From contig NC_044496.1 of the NCBI RefSeq assembly GCF_902362185.1, positions 50,924,636-50,988,635 of the forward strand: a stretch of DNA of 64,000 bases, read 5' to 3'. A program made the position numbers and the translations under genes. The notes under the pieces were generated by a model, which saw only the letters and a list, made by a program, of their open reading frames with translations, did no database searches and was not told the DNA's origin. Numbering within the stretch: position 1 is the first letter of the stretch; every line of letters starts with the position of its first letter. Positions 32,555 to 46,543 of the stretch are shown here, one piece after another. The DNA comes from Chanos chanos (Eukaryota > Chordata > Actinopteri > Gonorynchiformes > Chanidae).

Positions 32555-32640
32555 CAACGCAGCAATGCAGATAGACGGATTTTTGTAATACAGCCGTGCT
32601 TAACATGTGGTAAGGCAGTGCAGTTTTAACCGGCAAGGAG

Positions 32641-32690
32641 GATAATAATGATAATAATAATAATAATAATAATTATTATTATTATTATTT
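32641..32690. repeat. (AAT)n/(ATT)n microsatellite with dyad symmetry
   Basis: A run of AAT units turns into a run of ATT units at the centre, so the tract can fold on itself. The partner at 12975 is AAT only, so the tract has been rearranged since the duplication. Confidence 0.9.
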
Positions 32691-33465
32691 AGAGCCCAAT
32701 ATCACTATTTATAGTCTCAAAGGGCTTTACATGTCTATAACAAAGTCAAATCAAAATTATATCATGCATAAGTTCGAGAAAATAGGTAAGTCTTTAGTTT
32801 TGTTTTAAAGGCATTGAGAGACTTTGCCTCTCTAACTTCTTTAGGTAAACCATTCCAGAGGAAGGGAGAGCGTTAGGAAAAGGCTCGGTTGCCAGCGGAC
32901 TTCTTTTTAACTCTTAGAATGACTAATAATCCAGAATCTTGAGAGTGCAGGGTCCGAGGTGGATTATAGGGTGTAATGAAGTCAGACAGGTAGGAAGGCA
33001 CAAGCCCATGTAAAATTTTATATGTCAATAAGAGGACCTTAAAATCTGCCCTTGCATGAATTGGGAGCCAATGAAGGGAAGCCAGGACAGGGCTAAAGTG
33101 ATCAAACTTCTTCGTTCTGGTCAGAATTCTAGCAGCAGCATTCTGGACCAGCTGAGGATTGTTGGTACTAGAGGCAGGCAGGCCAGAGTAAAGAACATTG
33201 CAGTAATCGAGGCGAGACGTGACGAATGCGTGAACAATGGTCTCTTCATCAACCATACTTAGAAAGGGCCTAATTTTAGCAATGTTACGGAGGTGATAAA
33301 AGGCAGTTTCGGTTGTGTTCTTGATATGAGTGACTAGCGAGAGACTAGAGCCAAAAATCACACCAAGGTTTTTAGCTGAAGAGTTTTGAGAGATGACTCA
33401 GTTGTCAAAGTTTAGGGTAAGATCACTAAAAAGATGGTTTGGTAATTTTACTTTTCGTAAAAAAA
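32691..33465 (-). pseudogene. 5'-truncated L2-like LINE, second copy
   Basis: It is open over 162 codons (33361-32873) with SRLDYCNVLYSGLP, QNAAARILTRTKKFDHFSP and DFKVLLLTYKILHGLVPSYL. It ends at a stop after NRAFS where the partner copy reads on (YRSP). It keeps the 29 bp missing from 13027-13770. Confidence 0.75.
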
Positions 33466-34165
33466 AGTAAAAAGTTGTGGGAGTATTTGTATCTGTTGTT
33501 TTGATTAAATAAACTGACAAAATATTAGCTTCCTTGATTTCACCTTTACCTTCTTACACCTTGACAAGTAGCTGCGTGGACGGGCTTACCCTCGATTTTG
33601 GTTCCAAGGTAACAAAACTCATGTGGATGCAACGAATCAAGCACGAAATGACCGTACTGTAACCCATTAACGGGTCAAACTGAACTCACACATGCAACTC
33701 AAGAAAATATGGTTTTCATGGTTCAATGAAACCCAGCAGTCAAGATAGTCAGTTGTAGAAAATAGATTTATTAAACACAGCAGAAATGTATCATCATCAT
33801 TCACAATAAAATACCTTTATTAAAAAAAATTAAAACCCCCAATCAAGCAGGGAAAGAACAAGGAGACAGATAGACCAGGCAGCACACTTAGACACAGTAG
33901 GACCTTAAAATAAAACAAAAAAAACAGTCAACAATCGTTACTTAAAACCAAAAGAAAGATGTTGTAATGGAACGCTATGCACCTACTGCGACGGACCATA
34001 GACTCAGTGACACGCTGACCATGAGATACGAATCGAATTAATAACTCTGGTCACTGCTTACTTCCTGCCACCGCATTCCTACAAAACACCACCTGCATAT
34101 TAACCACGCATCACAACAAGAGCAAGAGTGTAAACACACACACTCACACGCACCTTCCAAAACAC

Positions 34166-34929
34166 TACTCACCTAGCTCAGTCCAAATTCCAAACTAAAA
34201 TAACAGTAATGATGGAAGAGGGAAACCCGAAGTGGGTGCAATCCACACCTCTCGTATAGAGCTGGCCAAATTAGTGGAAATTGGGAGCGTCACGTTATAT
34301 TTTTCCCCTAGGTCCTAATGCCCGCCTTTTTACAATACGACAGACATCTCACATGGGGGGAAACCCAATTTAAATACAATTTAAATGTCAGATTTTGTGG
34401 AAACTAAGGCAACACATTCATTCATATTTCACAACTTGAAATGATATGATCTTAGACAACATGTCAGAAAAGACTGAGTTTGGTTTTTTCTTTAACAGTT
34501 TGTAAGAAGGACTCTTTTGGCCAAATACAGTTCATATAAAGCAACAAAGAAAGGTCTTACCTCTTTTTCATTATTTGTCATTTACATGTACTTTTGACCC
34601 TTGAGTGCTTTCCTCATGGGATATTTCAACTTTTACTTGTGTCACTTTCCAGAGAGGTGTCTTTTACCTTTGCTTTGCATTATTACATGTGTAAGTACAA
34701 TGTGACTGCCCTTTAACTTCATGACATTATAGCCCACATCTATTTTATGTGACAAACTGGTAATGCTGTTGTAAAAACCAAACTTCACAGAAATGACTTG
34801 GGAGTTTACTTTGGGAGTATAGATATAAATACTGATTTAAGTTTTCTTTAACGTTTTACTGTTTTGTTTGTTAATATTAGCGTCTTTATATCCCAGCCCC
34901 AACCAATTTAGTGTGACTACGGCATGTTA
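34166..34929. other. Spacer left of T1, no gene seen
   Basis: Nearly identical to 14481-15250, with the same deletion relative to type B spacers. Confidence 0.45.
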
Positions 34930-36986
34930 TACAGTTTTTTATGATTGCTTAAACACTAAAATTAAAAATAACGCACAGTTAGTGAAACCTGACACTCAAG
35001 GAGCAAAACCTCAGCCCAGATCTGCACAACTATAAGCACATTTTCTGCCTCAAAGTTTTGGCAAAACACCACACACAGTGTTTTGCAAAACACTAAACAC
35101 ACTTCTCTACATTGGACACAGAAATCTAACATGATGTCACTTCTTTGCCACTTCAAGGCACTGCCCTTCAAAATATCACACTTATGAATCAATTGATCAA
35201 ACATGGCCACCAGGTGCACAGACACTTAGGTGCTTAATTGTAAACTCACTAATCAGGCATAAGCACTATAAAAAAGGCAACAGGTGAGTTTACCTGTCTT
35301 CAACAAAATGGAAGGCAGCGTTGCAGTACGAGGTAGAGGAAGAGGAAGAGGGAGAGTGAAGATGAGAGGGGGAGCCCGTGGAGGAAGAGGGGTAGGGAGA
35401 GGAAGAGGTAGAGGTATGCCTGGAGAAGGTCGTGGACAAAGAAGGCGAGGACCAAATTTATCTGATGAGATTCGAGCAACATTGGTTGACCACCTTGTAA
35501 ACCATGGTTTGACATTAAGAGAAGCTAGACAGAGTGTTCAGCCCCACCTCAGCACATATATTGTTGCAAAAAATAATTCGGACATTTCGACAAGAGCACA
35601 GCTAAAAAAATCCCCACTTTTCTCTATTGTCTACAGTACAGTAAAATCAGTACAATGTAGCCTACTACAGTACACGTACTACACCAGTACTTTTACCCAT
35701 GTTTGCTGTAAAACAATGCCATGTACACTGTCCTGTGACATTTTACATGTATTCTGATTGGTCTACATAGGATTGAGGGTGGAAACCGTCAAGGTGGAAG
35801 GGGCCCCATATATATAGTTTTGGCCAATAATGCATTACTCCTCAGAGAAATTCAAACACACGTCCTCAGTGACCACACAGTTTTCAATGATGTCCACTAG
35901 GTCTCTCTCAAAAAACATCACATACAGATGACACAGCTCGACCGAGTGCCATTTGAAAGAAATTCTGAGAGAGTAAAAGACCTGCGGCGTGAATATGTGG
36001 AGGTAAGTAATATACACTTCAGTACTGTACACTGCACACTGAACCTTTTTACATGTAAATTTATAGTAGGCATACATTGAACTACACAATGTTGTCTTTT
36101 TTCACAGAGTTTTGAAAATGGATGCTGATGCAATCCCACATGAATTTATCTTCATAGATGAAGCAGGGTTTAACCTTACAGAAGTAAGAAGAAGAGGGAG
36201 AAACATCATTGGCCACAGAGCTATTTTGAATGTCCCAGGCCAACGCGATGAGTGTGCTGCAGTCACCCAGAATGGGGTCCTCCACCACCATGCCAACTTA
36301 GGTCCTTACAACACAGCCCACATTCTCACACTGTTGGACAGACTACACAGAAGACCATCCACAATTTTCATTTCAATACCTCCCACCATACTCTCCCCTC
36401 ATCAACCCCACTGAGGAGGTTTTTTTTTCTGCATGGTGGTGGAAGGTTTACGATCTCCAGCCCTATGTCAGGATACCTCTCATTCAAGCCATGGAGGAGG
36501 CTTGCGACCAAATTGATTCAGCTTCTGTGCAGGGATGGATTCGCCATTGAAGAAGATTCTTCCCTCGCTGTCTTGTGAGAGACTTAGACTGTTTAGAGAA
36601 ATAAATATATTCATCACTGTGCAGTACTGGTCATGTGTGTTGTGTTTGGCCAATATATTCATGCACTTTACTCTAAAGATATCTCTGAAAAAAATCAAAC
36701 TCTGACTATATCATTAGAAAAGTAGAAATGTTAAGTGTTTTAGATTGAGCACAGCAGTGTGTAACTGGTTCAAACAGAATTGGAACGTATGAACCATGTG
36801 TGTGCCATACGGTGGCAAAGTTGGGTTCTTATAAATTACTGTATAGTTTTGAATGAAAGGTTTCATTTTGCAAAAGATCTGAGCTGTTCTGCTACTTGTG
36901 TGTGTGCTTGTGTGAATTGTGTGTAGTGTTTTGACAAAATGAGCCCTATTTTCAAAATTGTGCTTAAGCAATTGTAAAAAACTGTA
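34930..36986 (+). mobile_element. T1 copy, long form (2.06 kb), second type A cassette
   Basis: Ends and insertion site are as at 15251-17339. It contains a transposase remnant from ATG 35308. The segment after the intron-like block is better preserved here (KMDADAIPHEFIFIDEAGFN followed by LTEVRRRGRNIIGHRAIL without the stop seen at 16529). A frame change follows near LHRRPSTI. It also lacks the second catalytic Asp segment. Confidence 0.85.
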
Positions 36987-37454
36987 ATTTGTGGATGTTT
37001 TATATAAAGTAAGTTTGCTTACTTCCTCTTATGATGAAGTAGCTAAGTGTGAGATGTCACAACAACACTCTCTCAAACATATGGTTTTCATCTACACTAA
37101 AATTCTGCAAATGCGATGCAGTGATATTCATTGATCCAAACAGTCAAAGGCAGAGTCAGATCCCTCTTATTAAAGGGTGAAATATGACAATCTTTCCTCC
37201 CAGTTTGTGTTGAAATATTTGGTTCCATGTCATCGGTCGATGATAATCAAAAACTTGACAACGTTCAACAGTTATGATAACGGTTATTTAATATTTAACT
37301 TATTACAGAGCCATTCATAACATTTATTAATCTATAGTGCAAACAGCCAAATACAGTAAGTCTAACATTTTTATCAATTCAATTGAAAAATGCTGCAGTT
37401 GGATTCCATTGTGTGGTGAATTCTAGGCACGGAAGTGTTGAAATATTCATGCAG
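36987..37454. other. 3' flank of C4
   Basis: Conserved flank as at 17340-17807, with no gene. Confidence 0.45.
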
Positions 37455-38404
37455 TCATTTGTTGTCAGCTTGGTCTAAGATTTGCTGCAGTTTTTCATGA
37501 ACAGTCTTCGGCTGATGCTCTGCTCCCAGCGTGCCTCTGGCTTCCAGCAGCAGTGCTGGCATACAGGAGGGACCATACTGTGGAAAGAGATGCTGGCTGA
37601 GATAGGGAACCCAAATTCTGTACATCCACTGTTGCACTGATAATTTGATAATTTGAAGTGAAATTTTCACTTCAAATGAAGCAGAAATGTAACTGAGAAC
37701 TCCTCTCCCCATAACTCACTCATTTAAGCTTTTCAAAGTAATATCTAAGTCCAGCTACAACACTGTACAATACCTCCAAAACATTTAGTGTGTAACACCA
37801 CGCAGCCCTTTCTATATCACTTTCAGCAATTTCATTCTAAATTTAATATAAATTTCATTAGTTCTCGGGTTCAGCTGATCTGAGATCTAACAAATTCCGC
37901 TATAGAGGAACAGCCCAGGAGATGAAAACAAAAAACAAAAACGTGATGATGGATGAAAGTCAGAGGACAAATGCTCACCACTGGCTCTTCATCAGGGTGA
38001 GTGTTGCAGTGCTGGAGGTAGCTCCTGTGAAGCTTGGTCAGGTGACTGAGGAAGGACCAAGCTTTTCTCAGGTCTGTGAGCCTCTGCTCCAGCTCATCAC
38101 GCTCTTTCTGCAGTCTCCGCACATGAGCCTCACTCCTGAAAATGGATGGACAGAGAAATAAAAAGAGAAATGAAAACAGACGTCAGTTTGCATCAAATGT
38201 TCAAGATAGCTTCTGGAATGGAAGAGATGGAAAACTGGAACTGGAGACTGAATCGCTACATTTTTTGTCCCAATACAAAAAAAAAAAAGTATTTTACATA
38301 AATAACAGATTATTGATGCTTAATTTAAGTAATGCAATAAGGAAAAGGTTACTCACCCTAAGTTCCTGCTGGACCCTTTTTAACATTTTTGTCATTCTAC
38401 TCAT
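37455..38404 (-). CDS. C4: small predicted coiled-coil protein, unrecognised
   Basis: Proposed exons are 38404-38357, 38128-37979 and 37628-37455 (TGA). The N-terminus reads MSRMTKMLKRV, and SFLSHLTKLH replaces SFLSDLTKLH in the helix. The intron before exon 3 carries a short inverted duplication (AATTTGAAGTGAAATTTTCA around 37650-37670) that it shares with C6. This leaves the AACAG|TGG acceptor intact but removes the C1-type upstream acceptor. A GC box lies at 38907-38914. Confidence 0.55.
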
Positions 38405-39079
38405 GTTTAATTTCACACTGTTTAAACTTGTACTTACACCACGTCGCTGGGATAACTAGGTTAAAATGGAAAAAAACCTGCCACATTATGGAATTGTACT
38501 TTCACTGTCAGTCATCTCCATTCAGTATTTTGCTTGTACACTTGCGCCAAATACCTGGTCTTTAACCGCGAATGTGTTCGAACGTTTACTTCAAACCACT
38601 ACATTTTCTGGGGCTACACTGAAAAACAAGACTTCAAAACCGTTAAAACACAAACGCTTAGCATATCCACCAATACGGACACATAATGAAACTGCATATT
38701 ACAAGAGTTTTTGAAAGATTCCCAAATCAACATGGATGCTTAAACTGAATATGTGCCAGCAATTGTTCCACTATCACCCAAAAATGATCCATTCCACAAC
38801 TACGTTATTCTTCCTGGTTTTGAAAGTGACATGCAATAATATCGGTGCAATACCGCCAACTAACGACTTGAACTGCTGCTGACACAATGGATTGGGCACT
38901 TGAACTGGGGCGGGACTGCTCTAGGTCCTGAAGGGACAGGTACCTCAAATTTTCCACCATCTTCTTTACCTACATGTTTACTGTGATTAATAGATTTTGT
39001 ATCAAGTTTCATTTACTAAATTCCATAGGAATATTTCTATGTTTTCTAATATGAATCATATCAAAATTAGATGTAAATT
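38405..39079 (-). promoter_or_regulatory. Intergenic region between K5 and C4
   Basis: The GC box is at 38907-38914. No other feature is seen. Confidence 0.35.
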
Positions 39080-41479
39080 TTAGCAAGCCTGAAACCAGCG
39101 GTGGCGCCTCATCTGTTTCAGGGTTGGACGATCCTCTGGATTTTCTTTCAGGCACCAGCGAATCAGGTCTTGGAACTCTATGTGAAAGAGAAAGAAAGTT
39201 AAGTATGGAATTAAAAACGGGACAAATCAACCAACTACATGAGAGATGTGGAAGTTCCGTAATGAATGTGGTCCTTTCTGTTAGTTTGTGTATGTTGGCC
39301 ATAAGAAAAATGAGTTTGACTTTGTGCCAACGTCTTTACCTGCAGATGGTCCTTGAGGGAAAGGTAGATGGCCCTGGATGATCTGTCGACTGGAGGTGAA
39401 TGGTGCAAAGCCACACACTAGACGGAACATGGTCACTCCCACAGACCAGACAGTGGCTGGGCCTGCCATATACTCACTATGCAGGAACCATTCAGGTGGT
39501 GCATATTGAAAGGTCCCTGCAAAGTAGTCGTAAGGGCAGACCTGGAGCAGATCTCCGCAGCCAAAGTCGATGAGTTTGACCGTGTGAGAGTCCGTCAGAA
39601 TGAGCACGTTTTCAGGCTTCACATCACGGTGGAGAACCCCGCGCTTCTCGCAGTGACGCAAAGCCCTCAACAACTGCTTCATCACCTCGCGAGTCACATT
39701 CTCATCCAGGGAGCCACCCTGCGCTTCGCAGAATTCGGCAAGATCCTGACAGGGTTCAAGCAGCTCCAAGATCAAAACGAACTGACTTGGTTGTTCAAAC
39801 CACTCCAACAGCCGTAGGATGTTTGAACAGTGAGGGGCTGCGTTCACCATGCTCATCAGAGCCACCTCCAAAGGCAAAGTACCCTGTCCAGGCTACACAA
39901 AACACAGGTGACGTGAAGGGAAGTTTGTGCTTTATGCCATTAACGCAGGTTCAATAGGATCAAGGTTCAAATGCAGTATTGCTCTCTCTAGTGCCCTGAG
40001 AACAGCTTAAAAAATGAGTTAAACACAAATAGATAACTTACAATCTCAAGCGTCTCCTCTGCCCTGTCTTTAGAGATATACTTGATGGCTACCTGAAGAA
40101 ATCAAAATCTGACCTGAGTCTACATATATCTCTAAGCTGTGATGATTAGAATGCTACAATCACTACACAAACATGAAGCCAATCAGAAAAGGTAGTTCAA
40201 CAGTAGTGGTAGTTACATTTCTTTCAATGGCAGAAGGTAGGGGAATGCTGTCACACAATATTTGAGATGAAAATAAACTAATAAAGAGTTCCAGTTGTAA
40301 TATGAAGCTTTTTACACTGTTATTAAAGTGGTCGTACTTCAAATCAGTAACAGCAAAACTTTGATGAGTTTTAGTAAGGCCAGCAAGCTATGAGACAAAG
40401 GTTTTCGTCGTGACACAAAAAACAGAGGGTTATAGTTACAGTCTTACAGGCATTTGATCCTCAATGCGGATCCCAGCAAAAACACTTCCAAATCCACCTT
40501 CTCCAAGGAAGTGCTGCTCCATGTACGACTCCTCAAACGTAGCTACGATGTGAAGAAAACATATGTTACTCTCTGTGAGAACGTTATATCTGAAACATTT
40601 CCATGAGGTGACTATCAGATCAATTTCAGACCTCTGCGTTGGCGTTTGGCACGTCTGCCGCCTTTGGTGGAAAGGCCTGCTTTTTGCCGGGACCGCTTCA
40701 ACCCCTGATGCCCTGGCTCTTCCTGTGGAGGTTTATCCCCCTTCTCCTCACAAAGTCTGCTGGACTTTGTGTGGCCCTCACTGTTCGGCTGAAGCTTCTT
40801 GCTACAGCCCTGCCTCATACTGATCTGAGGCCTGTGGCCCGTGGCCTGTCCAATGGCCACGTCTGGGGCCATAGCGGAAGAGACAGCTGCCACCCGGCCC
40901 TTGGGCGCTACAGTGGGGCAACTCTGACCGGCTACTTCCAAACATTTGTCTGGATCGACAGGCAATGGAGGCAGTGGGGTTTGGAGGTGGGTGCTAAATA
41001 CTGCTCTCTCCTCTCTCTCTCCACTAAACTGTGAGCACGGCTCTCTCTTCCTCACGATTGCCTTGCATGTCTTGTACAGAAAACTATCTGAAGCTGAGAG
41101 GAAACAGCAGTAAAAAGATTACTGCAACCTTTTAAGGATACACCCTTGTCTGCTAATTCTGTTAACATCATTTCTCATTACAAAACATTAAGTGTACTAT
41201 CTTTCATGACTGGAACTCTTCAAAAGTTTTGTCATGTATACTTAAGAGCTGTTCCGGCACACGCATTTATTCCGTGACAATTGTTTTCAATACTAGTCTG
41301 TTTCAAGTAGAAAACGACCAGAAATTAAATTTACCAGTTGTATGGATTATCGATACGGGCCTTTTTTTAAAAAACGAACGGATCGTGTCACAACATTGTT
41401 ATTTGTTTTCTGACTGTAAATAAGGCATAAATAGTACTCGCTAATAATAGTACTCACCCGGTTTCGTTTTCAAAAACAT
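39080..41479 (-). CDS. K5: PIM-family Ser/Thr kinase, complete
   Basis: Exons are 41479-41458, 41093-40632, 40542-40448, 40092-40042, 39883-39340 and 39177-39080 (TAA), 423 codons. The first donor is GTGAGT as in K4. The catalytic exon has LLQVCPY where the others have LLQDCPY, a D-to-V change in the activation segment about nine residues after the DFG Asp. The acidic stretch of the N-terminal extension reads CEEKGDKPP. The valine of VAIK uses GTA rather than GTT. All canonical catalytic residues are kept. Confidence 0.88.
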
Positions 41480-43177
41480 TTCTCTGTGCCGTATTTAGTT
41501 TTACTTTGTAAAAGACCATAAAAATGTCGCCTGAGATAAATCTCATCAATTTCACTTTTGTTGTCTTATCATGTATCCGCTGACAACCTCGCAGAATTCG
41601 AAGGTGTTCATTATGATTTAGTGACAATTCGAAGATAAACTTAAGAACTTTGGTTACCATGTCAACATTACCTTTAAGGAAGTCTAAATGGCGAGATGTC
41701 CGTATTGGAAGAAGCTTTTCCAATGATGGATGCAGGATTTCAACACTAAGTTACACTCCATCATAACCCACCCTAGCCCTCTCCGGTCCACTAATTACCC
41801 GACTCCCGTACACAGAGAGCAGAAATCTACCCAAGAGCACAGCGGTAGTCATATAATCAAGTAACTTTTGAAAGAAATAACCCGAACAGTCAGGACACTG
41901 AACCGTAAATGTATCTGACAGCATGAACTGTAAGGGGTCTGAGGTAATACCAATACCGGCCACATTCCTCATATAAAGGCAGACTACACGAAACCTCCGC
42001 TCCTAGATTAGCCTGAGCGTTAACATGAAGGGGACGAGGATGACGATCCAAATCAGCCGTTTTTCCCTGGCGTTTCAACATTTTCAGTTAGCTGAATAAA
42101 AGAGTTTTAACCATGTTCAAATGCTCTCCTTAAAAGCAGCCTTTAAAGACTGATACTCCCCAAAACCTTTTATATAAGTTACCTCGATGCTACATCTTTC
42201 CAAGTCTCCTTAAACGCAATTGCATTGAAATTTGTCTCTAGCCACTGACCCGCTTAGATCTTTCATCCCCGTTATTCAGAACGGTTTAACGGACTCGAGC
42301 TGGCCTCATGCAGTGGACTAGTTGTGAGACGAGCAAGAGACAAGAAATGATTCTTCAAGGCTGCACATGAGCAAAATGAGAGGAAAACGTCATGTTTTTA
42401 GAATCTGTCGTGTCTCATCCCACCTCTTCCAACACCTCCCCTCTATTTGTTTCACTCATACTGCCTTTGCGGGAATTAAGCAATTCAGTAGTTTGCACAG
42501 TGCATCAACAACATACCTTTTGCTTGCCATTTCAAGGGATATCGTTATGTTTAGTCAAGTGTGGCTGTTCGGTACTGTATACAACACTACTCACCTAGCT
42601 CAGCCCAAATTCCAAACTAAAACCACAGCAATGATGGAAAAGGGAAACCTGAAGTGGGTGCCTTCCACACCTCTCGTACAGAGCTGGTCAAATTAGTCCA
42701 AATTGGGAGCGTCACGTTATATTTCTCCCCTAGGTCCTAGTGTCCCATTTTTCCCAAAACGACAGACATCTCACATGGGGGGAAGCCCACAGTGAAAATC
42801 ATTTCCAGAATGACCGGAATCTTATGTGTTCTAAAAACTGGTCTTTTCAGTAACAATAAAAACAAAAAATAAATGGAAAAACACAGAGGGCTTAGAGGAG
42901 TCCTCACATACATGTGGCTCTTTATGGAAGCCAAAATTGTCAGTGCACTGCCATCAGCTGACAAGGTATTTGCTCCACAGGTATGTGGCCTCAGACATAA
43001 ATAGTGATAACTGAGAAGTGTCAGCTAAATGAACAAAGCTCTAATAGATATGAGGTATTATTTAAGGACACCAAGCATTTATAACTGATGACATGCTCCC
43101 TGTACGGATTCCTTTGTCTGATGGAAATGCAGATTAGTTTGTGCTGAATGTCAATTTTCACCAAATTTTTAAAACAT
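41480..43177. other. Upstream region of K5, no gene seen
   Basis: Like the K1 upstream region. It carries the upstream ORF that overlaps the kinase ATG and the AACGG/CCGTT cluster near 42269-42297. It lacks the composite insert. Confidence 0.45.
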
Positions 43178-44556
43178 TACAGTTTTTGCCGATTGCAAAA
43201 GCACCAAAATCTTGACTTTCGTAACCATGCCTTAAACAAATGCACCAAAACTACAAACACATCTTCTGCTTTGCACTTTGCAATTCTGCAACACACTGTT
43301 TGCAGAACACTACACACTGTCTCTTACATTAGACACATTGATCATGGATGAAACCTCTTGTAATCATTGGGAAAACACTTCTATTAGAAATGCAAAACAT
43401 ACCTGAAATTGGCAACACCCAAACACACGTATGAAAACACTTGTATAGTAATTGAACACCAATCAGTCTGAGCCTTAGCACTACAAACAGACCTCAGGTA
43501 AGCTTTTGGTGGGGGTGGGGTGTCAGTGGGGGCTCCTGCAAGGAGTCTGCAAGGTGTTCTCCATTACCATGCCACCCTAGGTCACCACAACACAGCACAC
43601 ATAATCACATTTCTGGATGCGCTACATACTTGTTCTGGACAGACCAGAGCAGCCGAGGTTTGTTGTGATCTGGGAAAATGTTAGTTCCCACCAGGTTGCT
43701 CTTGTCGGGGACTGGTTCACCAACAGCAATAATTTCACAGTTGTATACTTGCCCCCTTACTTCCCATTTCTCAGTCCTACTGAGGAATTCTTTTCGGCTC
43801 GGCGTTGGAAAGTGTATGACCACCAACCACATGCCCGCCTGCCTCTTCTGCAAGCAATGGAAGAGGCATGCGCAAACATTGAGGTGGGGTCAGTCCAGGG
43901 TTGGATATGGCACTCAAGACGATATTTTCCCTGTTCCCCAGCCAGGGATGATATTCCTTGCGACGTGAACAAGGTGATGTAGCCAGACCCCAACAGAAGG
44001 CAAGATCCATAAACCATCCACCTCCCTTACAGTTCCTTACAATACCAATTTCTGTTGACCATTGCACTGTAATTTTACTGTAATTATTTTTTAGTTTGTA
44101 TTGATTACTGTGCTGCAATTCGGTTTTTCTTTGTGTCTTCTTGTGGTTGCAAAAACCTACAATGACAAAAAAAACTAAGCTGTATATATTTTTCTTCTGA
44201 AGCTTTTCTTTTTTGTGTGTTCACTGAAATGAGAGTAGATGTACTGTACTGGAACAATCTTTCACAGGAGCCTGTAGGAGACAATTAAAAAGGTATACGA
44301 AATACTAAAGACAGAAGTGTTTTGTATAAAGAACATCAGTATGTTGTTGCTGCTTTCAAAGAGTAATTCAAATGGTGCATGCGTGAATCATTTTGTTGCA
44401 AAAATGCCATTTTGAAAAAGGATTGTTAGGTTTTTATTGCAGAGTTTCATTTTGAGTTTCATTTTCAAGTGAGATGTTTATCTCCGATGTGTGTAGAGTT
44501 TTGACACAATGAGTGAAATTCTGCAACAAGTTTGTAAGCAATCATAAAAAATTGTA
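43178..44556 (+). mobile_element. T2 copy, second
   Basis: Same ends and same transposase C-terminal fragment (43595-44005) as 3848-5226. Only scattered substitutions separate the two although they are about 39 kb apart. Confidence 0.75.
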
Positions 44557-45060
44557 ATATTTCACAACTTAGACACCATGTCAGAAAAGAGTGAGTTTTG
44601 TTTAACAGTTTGTAAGAAGGATTCTTTTGGCCAAATACAGTTCATATAAAGCAACAAAGAAAGGTCTTACCTCTTTTTCATGATTTGTCATTTACATGTA
44701 CTTTTGACCCTTGAGTGGTTTCCTCATGGGATATTTCAACTTTTACTTGTGTCACTTTCCAGAGAGGTGTCTTTTACCTTTGCTTTGCATTATTACATGT
44801 GTAAGTACAATGTGACTGCCCTTTAACTTCATGAAATTACAGCCCACATCTATTTTATGTGACAAAGTGGTAATGCCGTTGCAAAAATGGATATAAATGT
44901 TGATTATTTCTTACATCTAGGTGGAGTGACATTCAAGGCCTGCAGGCCGTCCCTCACTGCAGCTGATGTCACTGTTTACATCTCAACAACAAGACACAAG
45001 CTGATGGCAAAGGTTTAGGAAAGTGGCCAAGAGGAAATCTTTGAGGTCCAGAAGAAACAT
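44557..45060. other. Spacer between T2 and T3, with exon-like block
   Basis: The exon-like block is at 44921-45012. No gene is otherwise seen. Confidence 0.35.
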
Positions 45061-46543
45061 TACAGTTTTTTTCAGAATCCTTAAACACTAACAGTGATTG
45101 TTGAAGCAATCTCTGAAACCATTAACACTTGTATCCAATGCATTTACCAAGTGTGCCAAGCTGAATGCACATTCTCTGCTTTACACTCAGTTTGTAATTT
45201 TATAACACACTTTTTGCAAAACTGTAAGCACAACTCACTGCTTTATACAGTTTTTTTTTTTACAATTGCTTAAACACTAAAATTCAAAATAACACACAGT
45301 TACTGAAACCTGACACTCAAGGAGCAAAACCTCAGCCCAGATCTGCACAACTATAAGCACATTCTCAGCCTTTCACTTTTTGCAAAACACCACACACAGT
45401 GTTTTGCAAAACACTAAACACACTTCTTTACATTAGACACAGAAATCTAACATGATGTCACTTCTTTGCCACTTCAAGGCACTGCCCTTCAAAATACCAC
45501 GCTTATGAACCAATTGATCAAACACGGCCATCAGGTGTACAGACACTTAGGTGCAAAATGCAGCCTTTGAAAATGCATGGATGTTTTGACTGATTTTCAA
45601 TGTGGAGAGAAATAAATATTTGTATCAGTGTGCAAGACTGGTGTTGTGTTTGGCCAATATATTCATCTACTTTACTCTAACAATATCTCTGAAAAAAATC
45701 AAACCCAGACTATATCATTAAAAAAGTAGAAATGTTAAAAGTGTTTTAGAGCACAGGGGTGTGTAACTGGTTCAAACAGAACTGGATCGTATGAACCATG
45801 TGTGTACCATACAGTGACAAAGTTCAGTTTTTATAAATTACTGTATAGTTTTGAATGAAATGTTTAATTTTGCAAAAGATCTGAAGTGTTCTGCTTCTTG
45901 TGTGTGTGGTTGTGTGAATTGTGTGTAACGTTTTGACCAAACGAGCCTTGTTTTCAAAACCATGCTTAAGCAATCGTGAAAAACTGTCACGTGACGTGAA
46001 TGAAGTCTTATGGCCAAGCCCACAAAGAAGGTGAGATTTAGCCCAATTTCTTTCTTTAGCACAAATGTTTTTGTTTTCTTTTACTGCACCTCTGTTGTTT
46101 GAGGAGTGTTAGAGCACTTTAAGAAAAAAAACTTTTCCCCCTTATTTGTATTGATAGTGTATTATGTTTGGAATACACATCCATACTTTACACATTTGGA
46201 TACCTGTGTGTATGTGTGTTTACTACATGTATGACAAATCTTTACGGTAAACTGCTATACCCTGCGCACGGAAAAAGCTAAAACCACAAGTGTTTCTCAT
46301 TTATAATATCAGTGTTTAGTTGGTGCTTTGTTTGCTTATTCATAGTAGGTTTGAGTGTATTGTATTGACGCAAAAACACATTTTTCAAAAGAGTTTGAAG
46401 AGTTTTGCAAGAATTGTTTACTTTTGCAAGAAATGTATAAAGTTTTGTTGGTTAGGTGTAGGATTTTGTGTTTAGTGTGTATAGTTTTGCAAAAATAGCC
46501 TAAACTTTCAAAGATAGTGCTTAAGTAATCAGAAAAAACTGTA
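45061..46543. mobile_element. T3 with nested short T1 (45246-45987), second copy
   Basis: Structure and junctions are identical to 24302-25783, at an offset of about 20.76 kb. The nesting therefore predates the block duplication. Confidence 0.7.

Larger units (their letters stand above)
32555..34165. mobile_element. Composite insert of type A spacer, second copy
   Basis: It is nearly identical to 12890-14480. The part from about 33480 to 34165 differs from its partner by only a few bases, so the two were duplicated or homogenised recently. Confidence 0.55.
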